From assembly GCF_030445035.2 (NCBI RefSeq), contig NC_080689.1, forward strand, positions 20,675,278-20,739,277: DNA of 64,000 nt, read 5' to 3'. Under the pieces are notes generated by a model. It was not told where the DNA came from. It saw only the letters and a program-made list of their open reading frames with translations, and did no database searches. Shown one piece after another: positions 1 to 9,945 of the stretch. The position numbers and the translations under genes are program-made. Numbering within the stretch: the stretch's first letter is position 1; every line of letters begins with the position of its first letter. Source of the DNA: Dasypus novemcinctus. Lineage: Eukaryota > Chordata > Mammalia > Cingulata > Dasypodidae.

Positions 1-306
1 AACCAGACCCTGCCAAAATAAATAAATATATAGGAAACTATTGTGAAAATAGCTCATTTTATTTACCTATAACACAATTATCTATGAACTTAAAAAGTAA
101 AGATAGTAATTGACATTAGTGTTGTACTCACCACAGATATTTTCCCTCTGTCCCTGTAGTTTCTTTGGGTCCAGGAATCTGAAACCAGCAGAGTTCTGAT
201 GAAAATAGTACATTAATCTAGGTAGTTGCAATGACAGTCATCAGCTTTTTATTTTTATTTTTAATTTTTTTAATTTTTTGCCTTTATTTTTTTAATGTTA
301 CATTAA
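1..306. other. LTBP1 intron, unique AT-rich sequence
   Basis: This is the interior of the intron before the TB3 exon. I see no exon, splice pair or repeat I can name. The last ten bases (297-306) are the target-site duplicate of the SINE that follows. Confidence 0.6.
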
Positions 307-710
307 GGGGAAGGGGACTTGGCCCAATAGATTGGGCGTCTGCCTACCACATGGGAGGTCCGTGGTTCAAACCCCGGGCCTCCTTGACCCGTGTGGAGCT
401 GGCCCATGCGCAGTGCTCTTGCACGCAAGGAGTGCTGTGCCATACAGGGGTGTCCCTCACGCTCAAGGAGTGCCCCCTATAAGGAGAGCCGCCTAGCACG
501 AAAGAAAGTGCAGACTGCCCAGGAATGGCACCGCATACATGGAGAACTGACACAGCAAGATGATGCAACAAAAAGAGACACAGATTCCCGTGCCGCTGAT
601 AAGGATAGACGCGGTCACAGAAGAACACGCAGCGAATGGACACAGAGAGCAGACAACTTGGGGGGGGGGGTGCACGGAGGGAGAGAGAAATAAATTTAAA
701 AAATAAAAAA
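307..710 (+). mobile_element. DAS-type tRNA-derived SINE, full length
   Basis: The head carries an A box (TTGGCCCAATAGATTGGG) and a B box (GGTTCAAACCCC), followed by the long GC-rich body, a G-run and an A-rich tail. The target-site duplicates are GTTACATTAA at 297-306 and GCTACATTAA at 711-720, matching at 9 of 10. The open frames inside are repeat sequence and not genes. Confidence 0.92.
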
Positions 711-720
711 GCTACATTAA

Positions 721-1784
721 AAAAATATGAGGTCCCCATATAACCCCCACCCCCTTACCACACTCCTCCCATAACAACAACCTCCTCCATCATCATGGGA
801 CATTCATTGCACTTGGTGAATACGTCTATCAGCTTTTTATTTGAATAAAATCAAAGCTATTAATCGATCTAACTGGTTCATAGGCAGTGATTTGGACTCT
901 ATAAGCATATGGAAAGGAAGGGATTAGACTTCTTTCCAAGTCTAGCCACAGAATATTGATAAGTTTTAAAGGCACAAACTTGTTCAAAAACTTCAATTCT
1001 GATAGAATTCAATTATTTTTCTTATTATCTGAAAGTAGGTGGGTTTTGTTCTCATCATTAGTATTCCCTCATACCATTTTGTCTTTTATCACTGAGTGGG
1101 TTAGAACATCATTTATTCTAGGCCACACTTGAGCTAGGACTAGAACTTGGCCTTGAAATTCTACCCCGAGGCTTATCCAGCACTCATTTATTTCGTTCAA
1201 TGTCAATATTTGCAAGAAATTAAGTACTGAAATTTTCAGTGATGAAAGATTATTTTACTCACGCCATGTTACTTCAATGTTTTCCTACTTACCTTCCTCT
1301 GCTTAGAAATAAGCAAAAAAGATTAGAAGCATGGTCAGTTCAAATAACCAGCTAAGGGTTAAATACTATGTGTGGCCCCACATCTCTGATCAAGTGTTGG
1401 GGAAAATTTTCATTGATTTAAATAGGCATTATAGCTCAGTAAAGAATGGTCCTATGTTTGGCAAGAAAGCAGACATGGAAACTGTACTCACAGCCAAATT
1501 TACAATAAAGTAATTGGTTAATATAAAAGGAAATGATTTTGACAGATTTGCACTCTTGGGGTGTATTAGAAATCCACCAAAATTTGGGATTTAAGTGCAC
1601 TTTTATCTCAAAGTGGAAGAATCTGATTCTGAAAATGGAAAGCAGTGTTTGGTTAATGAAATGTTACTGGAGTCCGTCTGTTTTTCCTTTTTTTTTTTTT
1701 TTTTAACATGATTTCTGCTTTCTGGTGTTAGAGACAGATGTGATATATACTATTAACACTCTTTTTACTTCCTACACTGTTTAG
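721..1784. other. LTBP1 intron, mostly unique
   Basis: This AT-rich intronic DNA leads to the T-rich tract at 1681-1704 and the branch/acceptor region of the TB3 exon. I see no further repeat with confidence. Confidence 0.6.
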
Positions 1785-1961
1785 ATTTAGACGTAGATCA
1801 ACCCAGAGAAGAAAAGAAAGAGTGCTACTATAATCTAAATGACGCCAGTCTCTGTGATAACGTGCTGGCCACCAACGTCACCAAACAGGAATGCTGCTGT
1901 ACCTCAGGCGCTGGGTGGGGCGACAACTGCGAGGTCTTCCCCTGCCCTGTCTTGGGAACTG
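1785..1961 (+). CDS. LTBP1: LTBP1 exon: TB3 (8-Cys) domain, Cys1-Cys7, LAP-binding module
   Basis: This internal coding exon is 177 bp (59 codons, phase 1 at both ends), preceded by a pyrimidine tract and TTTAG and followed by GTAAGC. It reads [16 protein letters not shown] at the start and ends in PCPVLGT. It supplies seven of the eight cysteines of a TB domain: ECYYN (1), SLCDN (2), the CCC triplet (3-5), DNC (6) and FPC (7). The Phe-Pro pair between Cys6 and Cys7 is seen directly. From work on LTBP1, this insertion and the exposed Cys2-Cys6 disulfide let TB3 exchange disulfides with the LAP propeptide of latent TGF-beta in the secretory pathway. The next exon supplies Cys8. An NVT glycosylation sequon precedes the CCC triplet. 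The match to LTBP1 is near-identical from memory, and paralogues LTBP2-4 fit much less well. Confidence 0.97.
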
Positions 1962-2153
1962 GTAAGCAACAGCTAAGAGCTGTAGTCATGCTTGTGTTTG
2001 GTCATGTGTCCATGGGAATTTATTTGCTTGAATTAGATGGGCAAGATTTGTGAGTCTAAGAAAGCAAAATTAGATTTAAAAGAAATATATATTCATAGAA
2101 GGTGTAATTTTTTTTTTCTTTTCTTTTCTTGGTGATGTCTTTCCTGAAATCAG

Positions 2154-2240
2154 CTGAATTCACTGAAATGTGCCCTAAAGGGAAAGGTTTCATCCCCACT
2201 GGAGAGTCTTCTTCCCACATAGGCGGACAGAACTATAAAG
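2154..2240 (+). CDS. LTBP1: LTBP1 exon: end of TB3 (Cys8) and linker
   Basis: This small 87-bp exon (29 codons, phase 1/1) lies between TTTCCTGAAATCAG and GTCAGA, a weaker donor than its neighbours. It encodes AEFTEMCPKGKG and then a Ser/Gly-rich linker ending in GGQNYK. The single cysteine in EMCPKG is Cys8 of TB3. The domain is therefore split between Cys7 and Cys8 by an intron of only 192 bp. The linker leads into the first of two calcium-binding EGF modules. Skipping the exon would keep the frame but remove Cys8, so it should be constitutive in any isoform that has a folded TB3. Confidence 0.96.
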
Positions 2241-2434
2241 GTCAGAATCAAACAGACTCAAACTTGCAACCTGTGTGTATGTCAGACGTTCAGGTGAAAG
2301 TGTGGCTTAGGTTGCACAGAGCTGGAGTTCCAGACCACAAAACCTTTCATTCTGCCATCGGAAGAAGGCGCGTGTAGCCTGGAGCTGTGGCTCTTAACAC
2401 TTAAATTGCATGCAGTTTCTCTGTCTCTGAGGTA

Positions 2435-2525
2435 CAATAATGTCTCAGAGGTTATTGTGAGGATTAGGTAAGATAATATATATAAAAGTACTTAATGCAA
2501 AGTTGTATACTTTATAGGTTCTTAA
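2435..2525 (+). repeat. MIR fragment (possible)
   Basis: The order GGTTATTGTGAGGATTA...AAAGTACTTAATGCAAAG matches the 3' half of the mammal-wide MIR SINE. The match is short and diverged. Confidence 0.45.
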
Positions 2526-3404
2526 TAAATTTTTTATTCCACAGGTATATTAGGAATCATATAGATTATAACCATATAAATTTGAACCTTTTATCCTGTT
2601 TATCTTTAATGTCATCAACAAAGCTGAGGCTCTTTTTAAAATATTATCTCTTTTTTTAAAACTTTTTACTCATGGCTACAGATTCATAATAAGGAATGGA
2701 AAAGAAGAAAGCAAAATAGATACTTCTTATGTATTTAATGCTTTTATTCTGTAATTCTAAAATAAATGTGCAGCCTCTTTATTATGCTGAAATTTAAACC
2801 ATATGTATAAATATCTTCTCACTACCCACCCACTTTTTCCATTTGCCTGATAAGAGATATTATGAACTTTTTAAAATACAAAGAGATTTTTTCTTTACAG
2901 TTTAATTTTGAAAACTGTTAAGTGGCTGAAAAACAGACTATAAAAACATTTTTATTGTCCATCCAATGTTGGAAAGCTAGTGTTTTAATAATGTGGTAAA
3001 ATTCAGTAGCTGGAGAGAAAATTCCATGTGTGTTTTTTGAAACACATCTATAATTTTGTCCAATTCAGTAACAAGAAGATATGGTTTGCAATATGTTCTT
3101 AATATTTTTCAAGGTCACAAATGTTACATACTGTATTTTTACAGGAATATAATGAAATCTCACCTCATATGAGCCCTGACATCACTATAAAGTCATCCCT
3201 TATATAAATATAAATTCCTCCTCTCCTTATCTTAGCCATGCTATAGATCCAGATCCAGACAGATATAAGTTCTAGGCTTGGCTCTGCGGCTCTCCAGCTG
3301 TGAAACTTTGAGCACTTCACCTGTGTAGTCTCCATTTAAAACAGTGAGCACTAGATGGCATTAGCTCTAAAATGCTAGGACTGATGCTAATAATAATAAA
3401 AGCA

Positions 3405-3545
3405 GTAGAGAACACTGAGCATTTACATGTGCCAGTATCTGAGCCCTTCACATGGATTATCTCATTTTGTCCTTTCAATCATATTGGGTAGGTATCCCTC
3501 TTATCCTCAGTTTATCAATGAGCATACTGAGCCTTAGAGATCATG
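3405..3545 (-). repeat. MIR SINE, minus strand
   Basis: The segment shows the reversed MIR order: CACTGAGCATTTACATGTGC, then GGATTATCTCATTTTGTCC, then TATCCTCAGTTTATCAATGA. It is diverged, as expected of an ancient element. Confidence 0.7.
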
Positions 3546-4098
3546 GGTGCAGGAGTCTAACAACACCCTCAGCACCTCATGCTTATCTTTATCATCAGGA
3601 AAGAAGACTTTGATCAAATGCCATCAAAATCTTCTAGGGAGCTTTCCACAACATCTTAGGGACCATCCTAGACCATCTGTGACCTACCTTCAGCTAGTGA
3701 ATGGGCCAGAATAGACATTTACAGAAATGTACGTTTCTTAAAAAAAAAAGTATATTCTTTAGAGAATATTTTTGGTGCCATTATGCAATCTGCAGGCTAT
3801 TTCATCAAATATGTAGTAGCAACTCAGAGACCACATTTACAACTACACCTTCTCTGAAAATGTTTTTGGAGATTTCTCCTTAAATTTACAGGTAAATCAC
3901 TTCTGATTTTGCTTCCACATCTGTGAATTAGGTCTAACTTCATGAATTATATATTGTCTGTAAGATTCTTTGAAAATGTAAATAATGTTATAATATTTAA
4001 CTCAAAACCCAGTAATGGGCATACTTTCCTTTTTAACTGAAAGATGGCCAAAGCTTCTAGCTCCTCTCTGTATTTCTTTTTTTTTTTTTTGCCCATAG

Positions 4099-4227
4099 AT
4101 GCAGATGAATGCCTACTCTTTGGACAAGAAATCTGCAAAAATGGGTTCTGTTTGAACACTCAGCCTGGGTATGAATGCTACTGTAAGCAAGGGACATATT
4201 ATGATCCCGTTAAGTTACAATGCTTTG
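4099..4227 (+). CDS. LTBP1: LTBP1 exon: calcium-binding EGF-like module
   Basis: This 129-bp exon (43 codons, phase 1/1) follows a long T-tract and CCCATAG, and its donor is GTAAGT. It encodes one complete cbEGF module: DADEC at the start, six cysteines (DEC, EIC, GFC, YEC, YC, QC), and the calcium and beta-hydroxylation signature C-x-N-x4-Y/F-x-C, seen as [10 protein letters not shown]. The module sits directly after TB3, as in known LTBP1. Calcium binding stiffens the junction between neighbouring modules in this family. The in-frame reading extends upstream only into the T-tract, which confirms the exon edge. Confidence 0.97.
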
Positions 4228-4926
4228 GTAAGTTTTAAGAAGATAACAGTGTGGGGTATTATGAAAATACACAGATGGGAAAAAATAAGTAATGCTGTGT
4301 CATAAAAAATGATTTCTTTGATCTAGAGCACGTTTTGAAAAGATCAGTAAATGTTTTATGGCTCTTTTGGCTAAGATTTAAGAAAATCTTAAAAAAAAAA
4401 CCAAACCTCTAAACTCCCTCTTGAATGGATTTTGAACAAAGAGTTAATATTCAATGCGGAATTATAATTCAGGTGGTTGGTATAACTGAAGTGTTCTTTT
4501 GGTCTGTGGAACCTCCTGTTTCATCACTCATAATGTGCAAGTGAAAGTCATTTTTAATACTGATGCAGACATTCATGCTTAAGCAGAAAACCATATACAC
4601 TAGGCTGAGAAACATAGCAAAAGGGAATAATTTCAAAACTTTTATGAAGAGGCATTCTATCTTAAACTTCTAAGCATATCCCGTTCCTAGATGTTTTCTT
4701 ATGTAATGTAAGCAGTAGCAACAATGTAGCTTTTTCATTCAATACAACCTATACTTTTTTATAGTCAAAGCTGTTCTCTTTTGAATGATGACATATATTA
4801 ATAGTTAATTAAAATGTGGCAGCCCCTGGAATCCAGACTCAGTTTAGCAATGTGTAAAGTTTAGAAAATGTGTAAGGTACATGTGATGGCTGATTTTCTT
4901 TCATTATGGTTTTTTTTTCTGCTAAG
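4228..4926 (+). other. LTBP1 intron between the two cbEGF exons
   Basis: This 699-bp intron is AT-rich and unique, with no recognisable repeat and no alternative exon. Confidence 0.8.
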
Positions 4927-5067
4927 ATATGGATGAATGCCAAGACCCCAACAGTTGTATTGATGGCCAGTGTATTAATACAGAAGGCTCTTATAACTGC
5001 TTCTGTACTCATCCAATGGTCCTGGATGCTTCAGAAAAAAGATGTATACGGCCAGCAGAATCAAACG
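4927..5067 (+). CDS. LTBP1: LTBP1 exon: calcium-binding EGF-like module before TB4
   Basis: This 141-bp exon (47 codons, phase 1/1) has acceptor TTCTGCTAAG and donor GTATGT. It encodes DMDECQDPNSC, then CINTEGSYNCFC, which carries the cbEGF Asn and aromatic residues, and ends RCIRPAESN. Six cysteines are present (DEC, SC, QC, NC, FC, RC). The module is the second of the pair between TB3 and TB4. Its tail continues into the acidic EQIEETD linker of the next exon. The acceptor has an A two bases before the AG but a good pyrimidine tract upstream. Confidence 0.97.
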
Positions 5068-6050
5068 GTATGTTCGGACGTGAGGTGCAGATTTATGTCC
5101 AAATAAATACCTTAAGATTTTCCTGTTTAATAAAAGGTGAACTTGGAGAAACTAGAAAAACTGGATTCCTCATGTATTTTGAAATAATTAAAATGAGATA
5201 TTAAGATGAATGACAATAAGGTTTTATCATCCATATGTGGGAGATTGAATGCCCTGAACATACTCATGTACTGAAGAAGGGAATATGGAGTAGCTGAGCA
5301 GATGGGAGACCTGCTCTGCGCCTGAGGGTTCAGCATACTTAACCTTCACAGGCAGCTGAGGAAGTCGAAGTTCAGGGAAAAGTATGTAGGTTTGCTTGAG
5401 TGGAGTAGAGGACATGGTGGAAGAGGGTGGGCAGGACAGATGGATGGAGTTTGACGAGGAGGTGGCTATCCCTGAGGTCCATTTTGGGAATCCTGAAACC
5501 TTGTTCAGCCCTGATTCACTATTGGAGGCTGGGTTGACTGATCACTCGTCACACTCAGCAGGCTGCTTTGGATGAAGTCAGTTGAAAGGCAGAAAGGTAG
5601 AATTAAGGGCTCAAGGATGAAATGTCACTAGGCAGGGCTCTGGCAGATGGAAGAGGTGAGAGAGCACAAATCTAAAATATGTAACGTAGAAAGAAATGGT
5701 AGGATTGGACAGAGTAGTAACTGTGAAAAAGCCAAGATTAGGAAGATGAGAAACTGAGCACGATTATGAGAAGTGCTGGCAAGATAATGGGGCATTTTAT
5801 ATAATCATGGAAAGCTATAAGGAGAAGGATTTAATTAGAAGATGATGCGGATGATTTCAGCTGATGGAATGATACCCAGTTGGAGACGACAGAGGTTTGA
5901 TCCAAGGAAAGATCAGGCTAGATTCAGACTTTGACTTGGAAGTCATTCTTAGAAATAGGGATGGAAACTTTGAGACTCATTGGCTTCCCACCGTGTTTAT
6001 GAAATAGGAATAACGGTTCGATTGTCATGGAACCATGTCTTCCCTTTCAG
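5068..6050 (+). other. LTBP1 intron before TB4 exon
   Basis: This 983-bp intron has a purine-rich (GA-rich) + strand from about 5260 to 5960. I could not assign it to a repeat family. No open frame with splice sites stands out. Confidence 0.8.
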
Positions 6051-6221
6051 AACAAATTGAAGAAACCGATGTCTACCAGGATCTGTGCTGGGAACATTTG
6101 AGCGATGACTATGTGTGTAGCCGCCCTCTTGTTGGCAAGCAGACGACCTACACGGAGTGCTGCTGTTTGTACGGCGAGGCCTGGGGCATGCAGTGTGCCC
6201 TGTGCCCCATGAAAGATTCAG
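6051..6221 (+). CDS. LTBP1: LTBP1 exon: TB4 (8-Cys) domain, Cys1-Cys7
   Basis: This 171-bp exon (57 codons, phase 1/1) has acceptor TCTTCCCTTTCAG and donor GTGAGG. It opens with the acidic linker EQIEETDVYQ and encodes seven of the eight TB cysteines: DLCWEH (1), YVCSRP (2), ECCC (3-5), MQC (6) and ALC (7). Only two residues (Ala-Leu) separate Cys6 from Cys7, so the Phe-Pro insertion seen in TB3 is absent. By family knowledge TB4 does not capture LAP. It belongs instead to the C-terminal region implicated in fibrillin binding. Cys8 lies 22 kb downstream in the next exon. Confidence 0.97.
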
Positions 6222-7279
6222 GTGAGGCCTCACTCAGTTCCTCCTGCAGAAGGCCTTTGGACACGGAGTCTTCTCACCTCCTTCGGAGCCTGACAATTCC
6301 TTTTTGCTTATATTTCTTCACCTTTGCTGCTGATACTTTACCTTCATCTGGAGTGTGTGTGTGTTTGTGTAGGGAGAGGAAGAGTAAGATTGCATAAACA
6401 TCTGGCTGCTGGTTTACTTCCCATCTGGATCCTGTCATTAATTTTTGAAACCCTCAATCCATTTTTTCCCGAGAATGATAAATGACCAAAAGAAACGTAA
6501 TGCAACTTAGCAATCAGTGGCACAGGTCTTTAGAGTTTATATTTCCTGATACTTCTTTTTTTCCCTATAATCCTTCACATTCCTCCCAAGTTCCACTTAG
6601 AGCAAAGAGTATTAAAGGAGAGACTATGGAAACAAGCTTTATAGGTGAGAGTCCAAAATTATATGCCAGCCTCTGTGTGAGCAATAAAGGAACCCAGGCA
6701 TAGAGGAGGAGAGCAGGAAGGAAGTGAAAAGCCATTGAAACACATTGCCTTTCCATTCAATTTTAGATCTGAAGTCAAACCTTTGGTCAAATGGAAACAT
6801 AGGGCAGCCCAGGCTCCGGTGTTATCCCTCTGCTAGTGGTGGAGGAGGACTGGAAGTGCTGACCGCGTTTGCTGGCCAGGTTGTTTGGTGACTGTTGGCG
6901 TTGTGCACTGACAGCTTATTTCTCTCTTTACCACCACTTAAAGGAAAGCACTCAAAAGTATTTGGTATGTCATTTTGTCTTTGTAAAATTGATTTGTTCA
7001 AGTTAAAAAAGTAGCATGTGGGAACAAAATGAAAGAGTTCTTAGTGAGCATCTTCTTCAGAATGGGCAAGAGGGGAAGAATTGCTTGTAAAGAGGAAATG
7101 CATTGAGTTGTAGTTAATTCAATTAGAATATTCTTTTCAAGCTCTTTCATAAATTAGCTTTTCAGCTTAGAAATAACATAAAGCCAATGTAGAATAAAAA
7201 GAAATAGTTATAAAGGCCATAAAAAGAAAAAGGTATAGCAAAGATAAAGAACAAATACATAAAGAAATAGATGGCAACG

Positions 7280-7480
7280 ATGGGAGCCCAGAATTGGAAA
7301 GATGGGCTGAGCCTGGAATTCAGTTCTGCCTGCAATTGCTGTGTGACCAGGAAAGAATAACCTCACCCAGGGCAGTTTGTTTGTAAAATGGAGCCATCTA
7401 AGTCTATCTCGGTTGTTGTGAAGATTGGGAAGATGTAGGCAGAGCAGGCATACAGGAAATGGTAGACAGGTGCTGCATGG
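7280..7480 (+). repeat. MIR-like SINE (diverged)
   Basis: Segments resembling the MIR core occur in order: TGCAATTGCTGTGTGACC, then TTGTAAAATGGAGCCATC, then TTGTTGTGAAGATTGGGAAG. The end is uncertain. Confidence 0.5.
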
Positions 7481-7564
7481 AGGGGAAAGTGAAATCGTAA
7501 GAAGTGAGTAAAATGGGCTTGAGTCATCTTTTCACCATGCTCACATACCTCAGTTCCTTTTTAC

Positions 7565-8870
7565 TTAGAGTACTTTTTATTAATGTTTTTCAAAAATATA
7601 TATTCCTTCCAAAAAATTAAAATAACAAGATATTAGGTCCCCCTTCACCTACCTCATCACAATTGAACTTTGCTCTTTAAAAATATCTTAACAGTAAATT
7701 TTTTAACAGCATCCTAACCCTTTGCCTACATGTTGTTGTTATATATTTATATTTAAATAGTATATTTAAAATGCAAATCCATACTATCAGTCTAAGGAAG
7801 GCTGTTTTTTTGTTGTTACATCTCTAGCACCTCAAATTTGGGGCTGAGTTTTTGCATTTTTACATCTTTTAAATCAAGATGCATTTTATTATCTGTGGAA
7901 TCTTAGAATTGATATCATGTGGCTACTTTTAAATGTCTGCACAGAATCTATTTTATAAATGCACTATGTTTTTTTGGTCACTCCTTTAGCACTAGACATT
8001 TGGGCTATTTCACACCCTTCCTCACTCCACCCCACCCTGACCCTGATTTTCCTGTTAAAAACAATGTTGCAATGAACCTCTAGGTATATGTCTTTTTTTT
8101 TTTTCCTTAAGATTTATTTATTTATTTAATTCCCCCCTCTCCCCGGTTGTCTGTTCTCTGTGTCTATTTGCTGCGTCTTGTTTCTTTGTCCGCTTCTGTT
8201 GTCATCAGCGGCATGGGAAGTGTGCGCGGCGCCATTCCTGGGCAGGCTGCACTTTCTTTAGCGCTGGGTGGCTCTCCTCACGGGTGCACTCCTTGCGCAT
8301 GGGGCTCCCCTACGCGGGGGACACCCCTGCGTGGCAGGGCACTCCTTGTGCGCATCAGCACTGCGCATGGGCCAGCTCCACACGGGTCAAGGAGGCCCGG
8401 GGCTTGAACCACGGACCTCCCATGTGATAGACGGATGCCCTAACCGCTGGGCCAAGTCCGTTTCCCTATATGTCTTATATATACCTGCAGGAGGGACTTA
8501 GTAAGAAATTGTTACAAATGAAAATGCTGGATCAAGAAGTATATACTTTTAAAACGTACTGTATTACTCTCCAAAAGTATTGCATAAATTTACACTTGAG
8601 TTGGAGTATTCGATATGCCCCTCTCCTCATACTGTTCTACCACTGGAATGTTTCCATTCCAGGTTGTTGAAAGGATATTTTACAGGCATATCCCTTATTC
8701 CTGGTGGATTGGGGCATCTTTTCCGTGTTTGAGTGATTTATATTTCTTCATCAGTAAATTGTTCATCATATCCTTTGCCATTTTTCTTTGGCTGAATGTC
8801 TTTTTCTTGATTAATTGGTGCTTTATACATATTCTGTCAACTCCTCTGACATTTGGGTTAGGATGTGCTT
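7565..8870 (-). mobile_element. L1M/HAL1-like LINE fragment, minus strand, split by a SINE
   Basis: On the + strand the order is the reverse of an old L1 3' region. It includes AACAATGTTGCAATGAACCTC, then after the SINE ATGCTGGATCAAGAAG, CTCCAAAAGTATTGCATAAATT, and TCATATCCTTTGCCATTTTTC. The element is interrupted at 8095-8466 by a younger SINE. Outer limits are approximate. Confidence 0.7.
8095..8466 (-). mobile_element. DAS-type SINE inside an L1 fragment
   Basis: The minus-strand copy has its A-rich tail at 8095 and its head ending at 8466. The target-site duplicates are TATATGTCTT at 8085-8094 and 8467-8476, a perfect 10 bp. The body has few changes from the other copies. Confidence 0.93.
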
Positions 8871-9734
8871 GTTGTTCTGGAGTCTCCTATTGGAAAGATC
8901 CTGCTTGTCCTTGTGTTTTATTCTATCCTTGCCCTGACCTTGTATTATTAAATGTTTACTGCATGTGAACCTGACAACACAGTGCCTTTGAAGAGCCAAA
9001 TTTAATTGACCAGTTTTTAAACAATATTCAAATTTTTTTCTGTTAGAAATAAATTTTAGAATATTACATCAATTATTTTTAACTGAGATTCTAGGAAACA
9101 CATTTTTAAATGTAAATTCGAGCAAATACATCCGCACAAATATATAGTATAAAATTTTTTTAGGAGAATAGGGGGTACCAGGAAAAAAATAGTATAAGTT
9201 CACAAAATAAATTTAGCATTATTGCTACACTATTCTTAGTTTGTATATGCATGATAGTTATGATAAATTTATGATAAATTCTCTTTCCCAAATCTCTAGT
9301 GGACATGGTCAATCAAATCCTCAAAATCAATGGTATTCAATCTTTCTTTTAAGAAAGTGAATTATTCTAACCTCTACTATAAATTCATTAGCATCAAAGA
9401 TCCTGGGAGGACTGTTTGGGGAGAACAACTACTTAGGCTGTTAAGGAATCTGTGAAAGACTTCCGGGTTCAGGGAATACATATTCCAAGTGAGTTGGTTA
9501 GAGTATAGGAATTAGTTGGGTAGCACAGGAGTATTTCTTTTACATCACTAAAATTATGGACCTAACACTAGACTTGGGGATTGTGTCTTCTGAATTCAGA
9601 GAGATTTCTAAAGAGAGAAGTTAGGCAGTTTTGCCTGAGGCCTATGACTAGTTGGCACACCTGTATTCACACCTGATCTCGTTGGTACCTAGACCAAGCT
9701 GTCTCGGTCAGTACCTTCTGCTGGAGTATGGGGT
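8871..9734. other. intronic unique AT-rich DNA
   Basis: I see no exon or named repeat here beyond scattered A/T runs. Confidence 0.5.
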
Positions 9735-9945
9735 GAAGCACATGGGCTCTGGAGCCAGGTTGCCTGGGTTTGAATCATCGGCATGACTTTGGTACTTCAT
9801 CCCTCTTTGCCTCAGTTTCCTCCTGTAGAAAGTAGGATACTAATATCATCTTCCCACCAGGATTGTTGTGAGGATTAAATAAGTTAATATGGGAACACCT
9901 GGAATAACTCTTGACACAGTATAAGCATTCAGAAAATATTAGTGG
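9735..9945 (+). repeat. MIR SINE
   Basis: This is nearly the whole MIR order: CTGGAGCCAGGTTGCCTGGG, TTTGAATCATC, CCTCAGTTTCCTCCTGTAGA, then TTGTTGTGAGGATTAAATAA and ATAAGCATTCAG. It is one of the best preserved MIR copies in the window. Confidence 0.85.

Larger units (their letters stand above)
2241..4098 (+). other. LTBP1 intron between TB3 and first cbEGF exon
   Basis: This 1,858-bp intron runs from GTCAGA to CCCATAG. It holds a possible MIR fragment near 2435-2525, a minus-strand MIR at 3405-3545 and otherwise unique AT-rich sequence. No extra exon is evident. Confidence 0.85.

Noticed and set aside
344-739. Open frames of 60-131 codons on both strands over this and similar places (8147-8501, 20763-21147, 24018-24469, 34708-35174, 37004-37405, 44283-44862, 45238-45563, 48647-49016)
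   Set aside because: All lie in DAS-type SINE bodies and repeat the same translated words from copy to copy. They are shadows of GC-rich repeat sequence, not genes.
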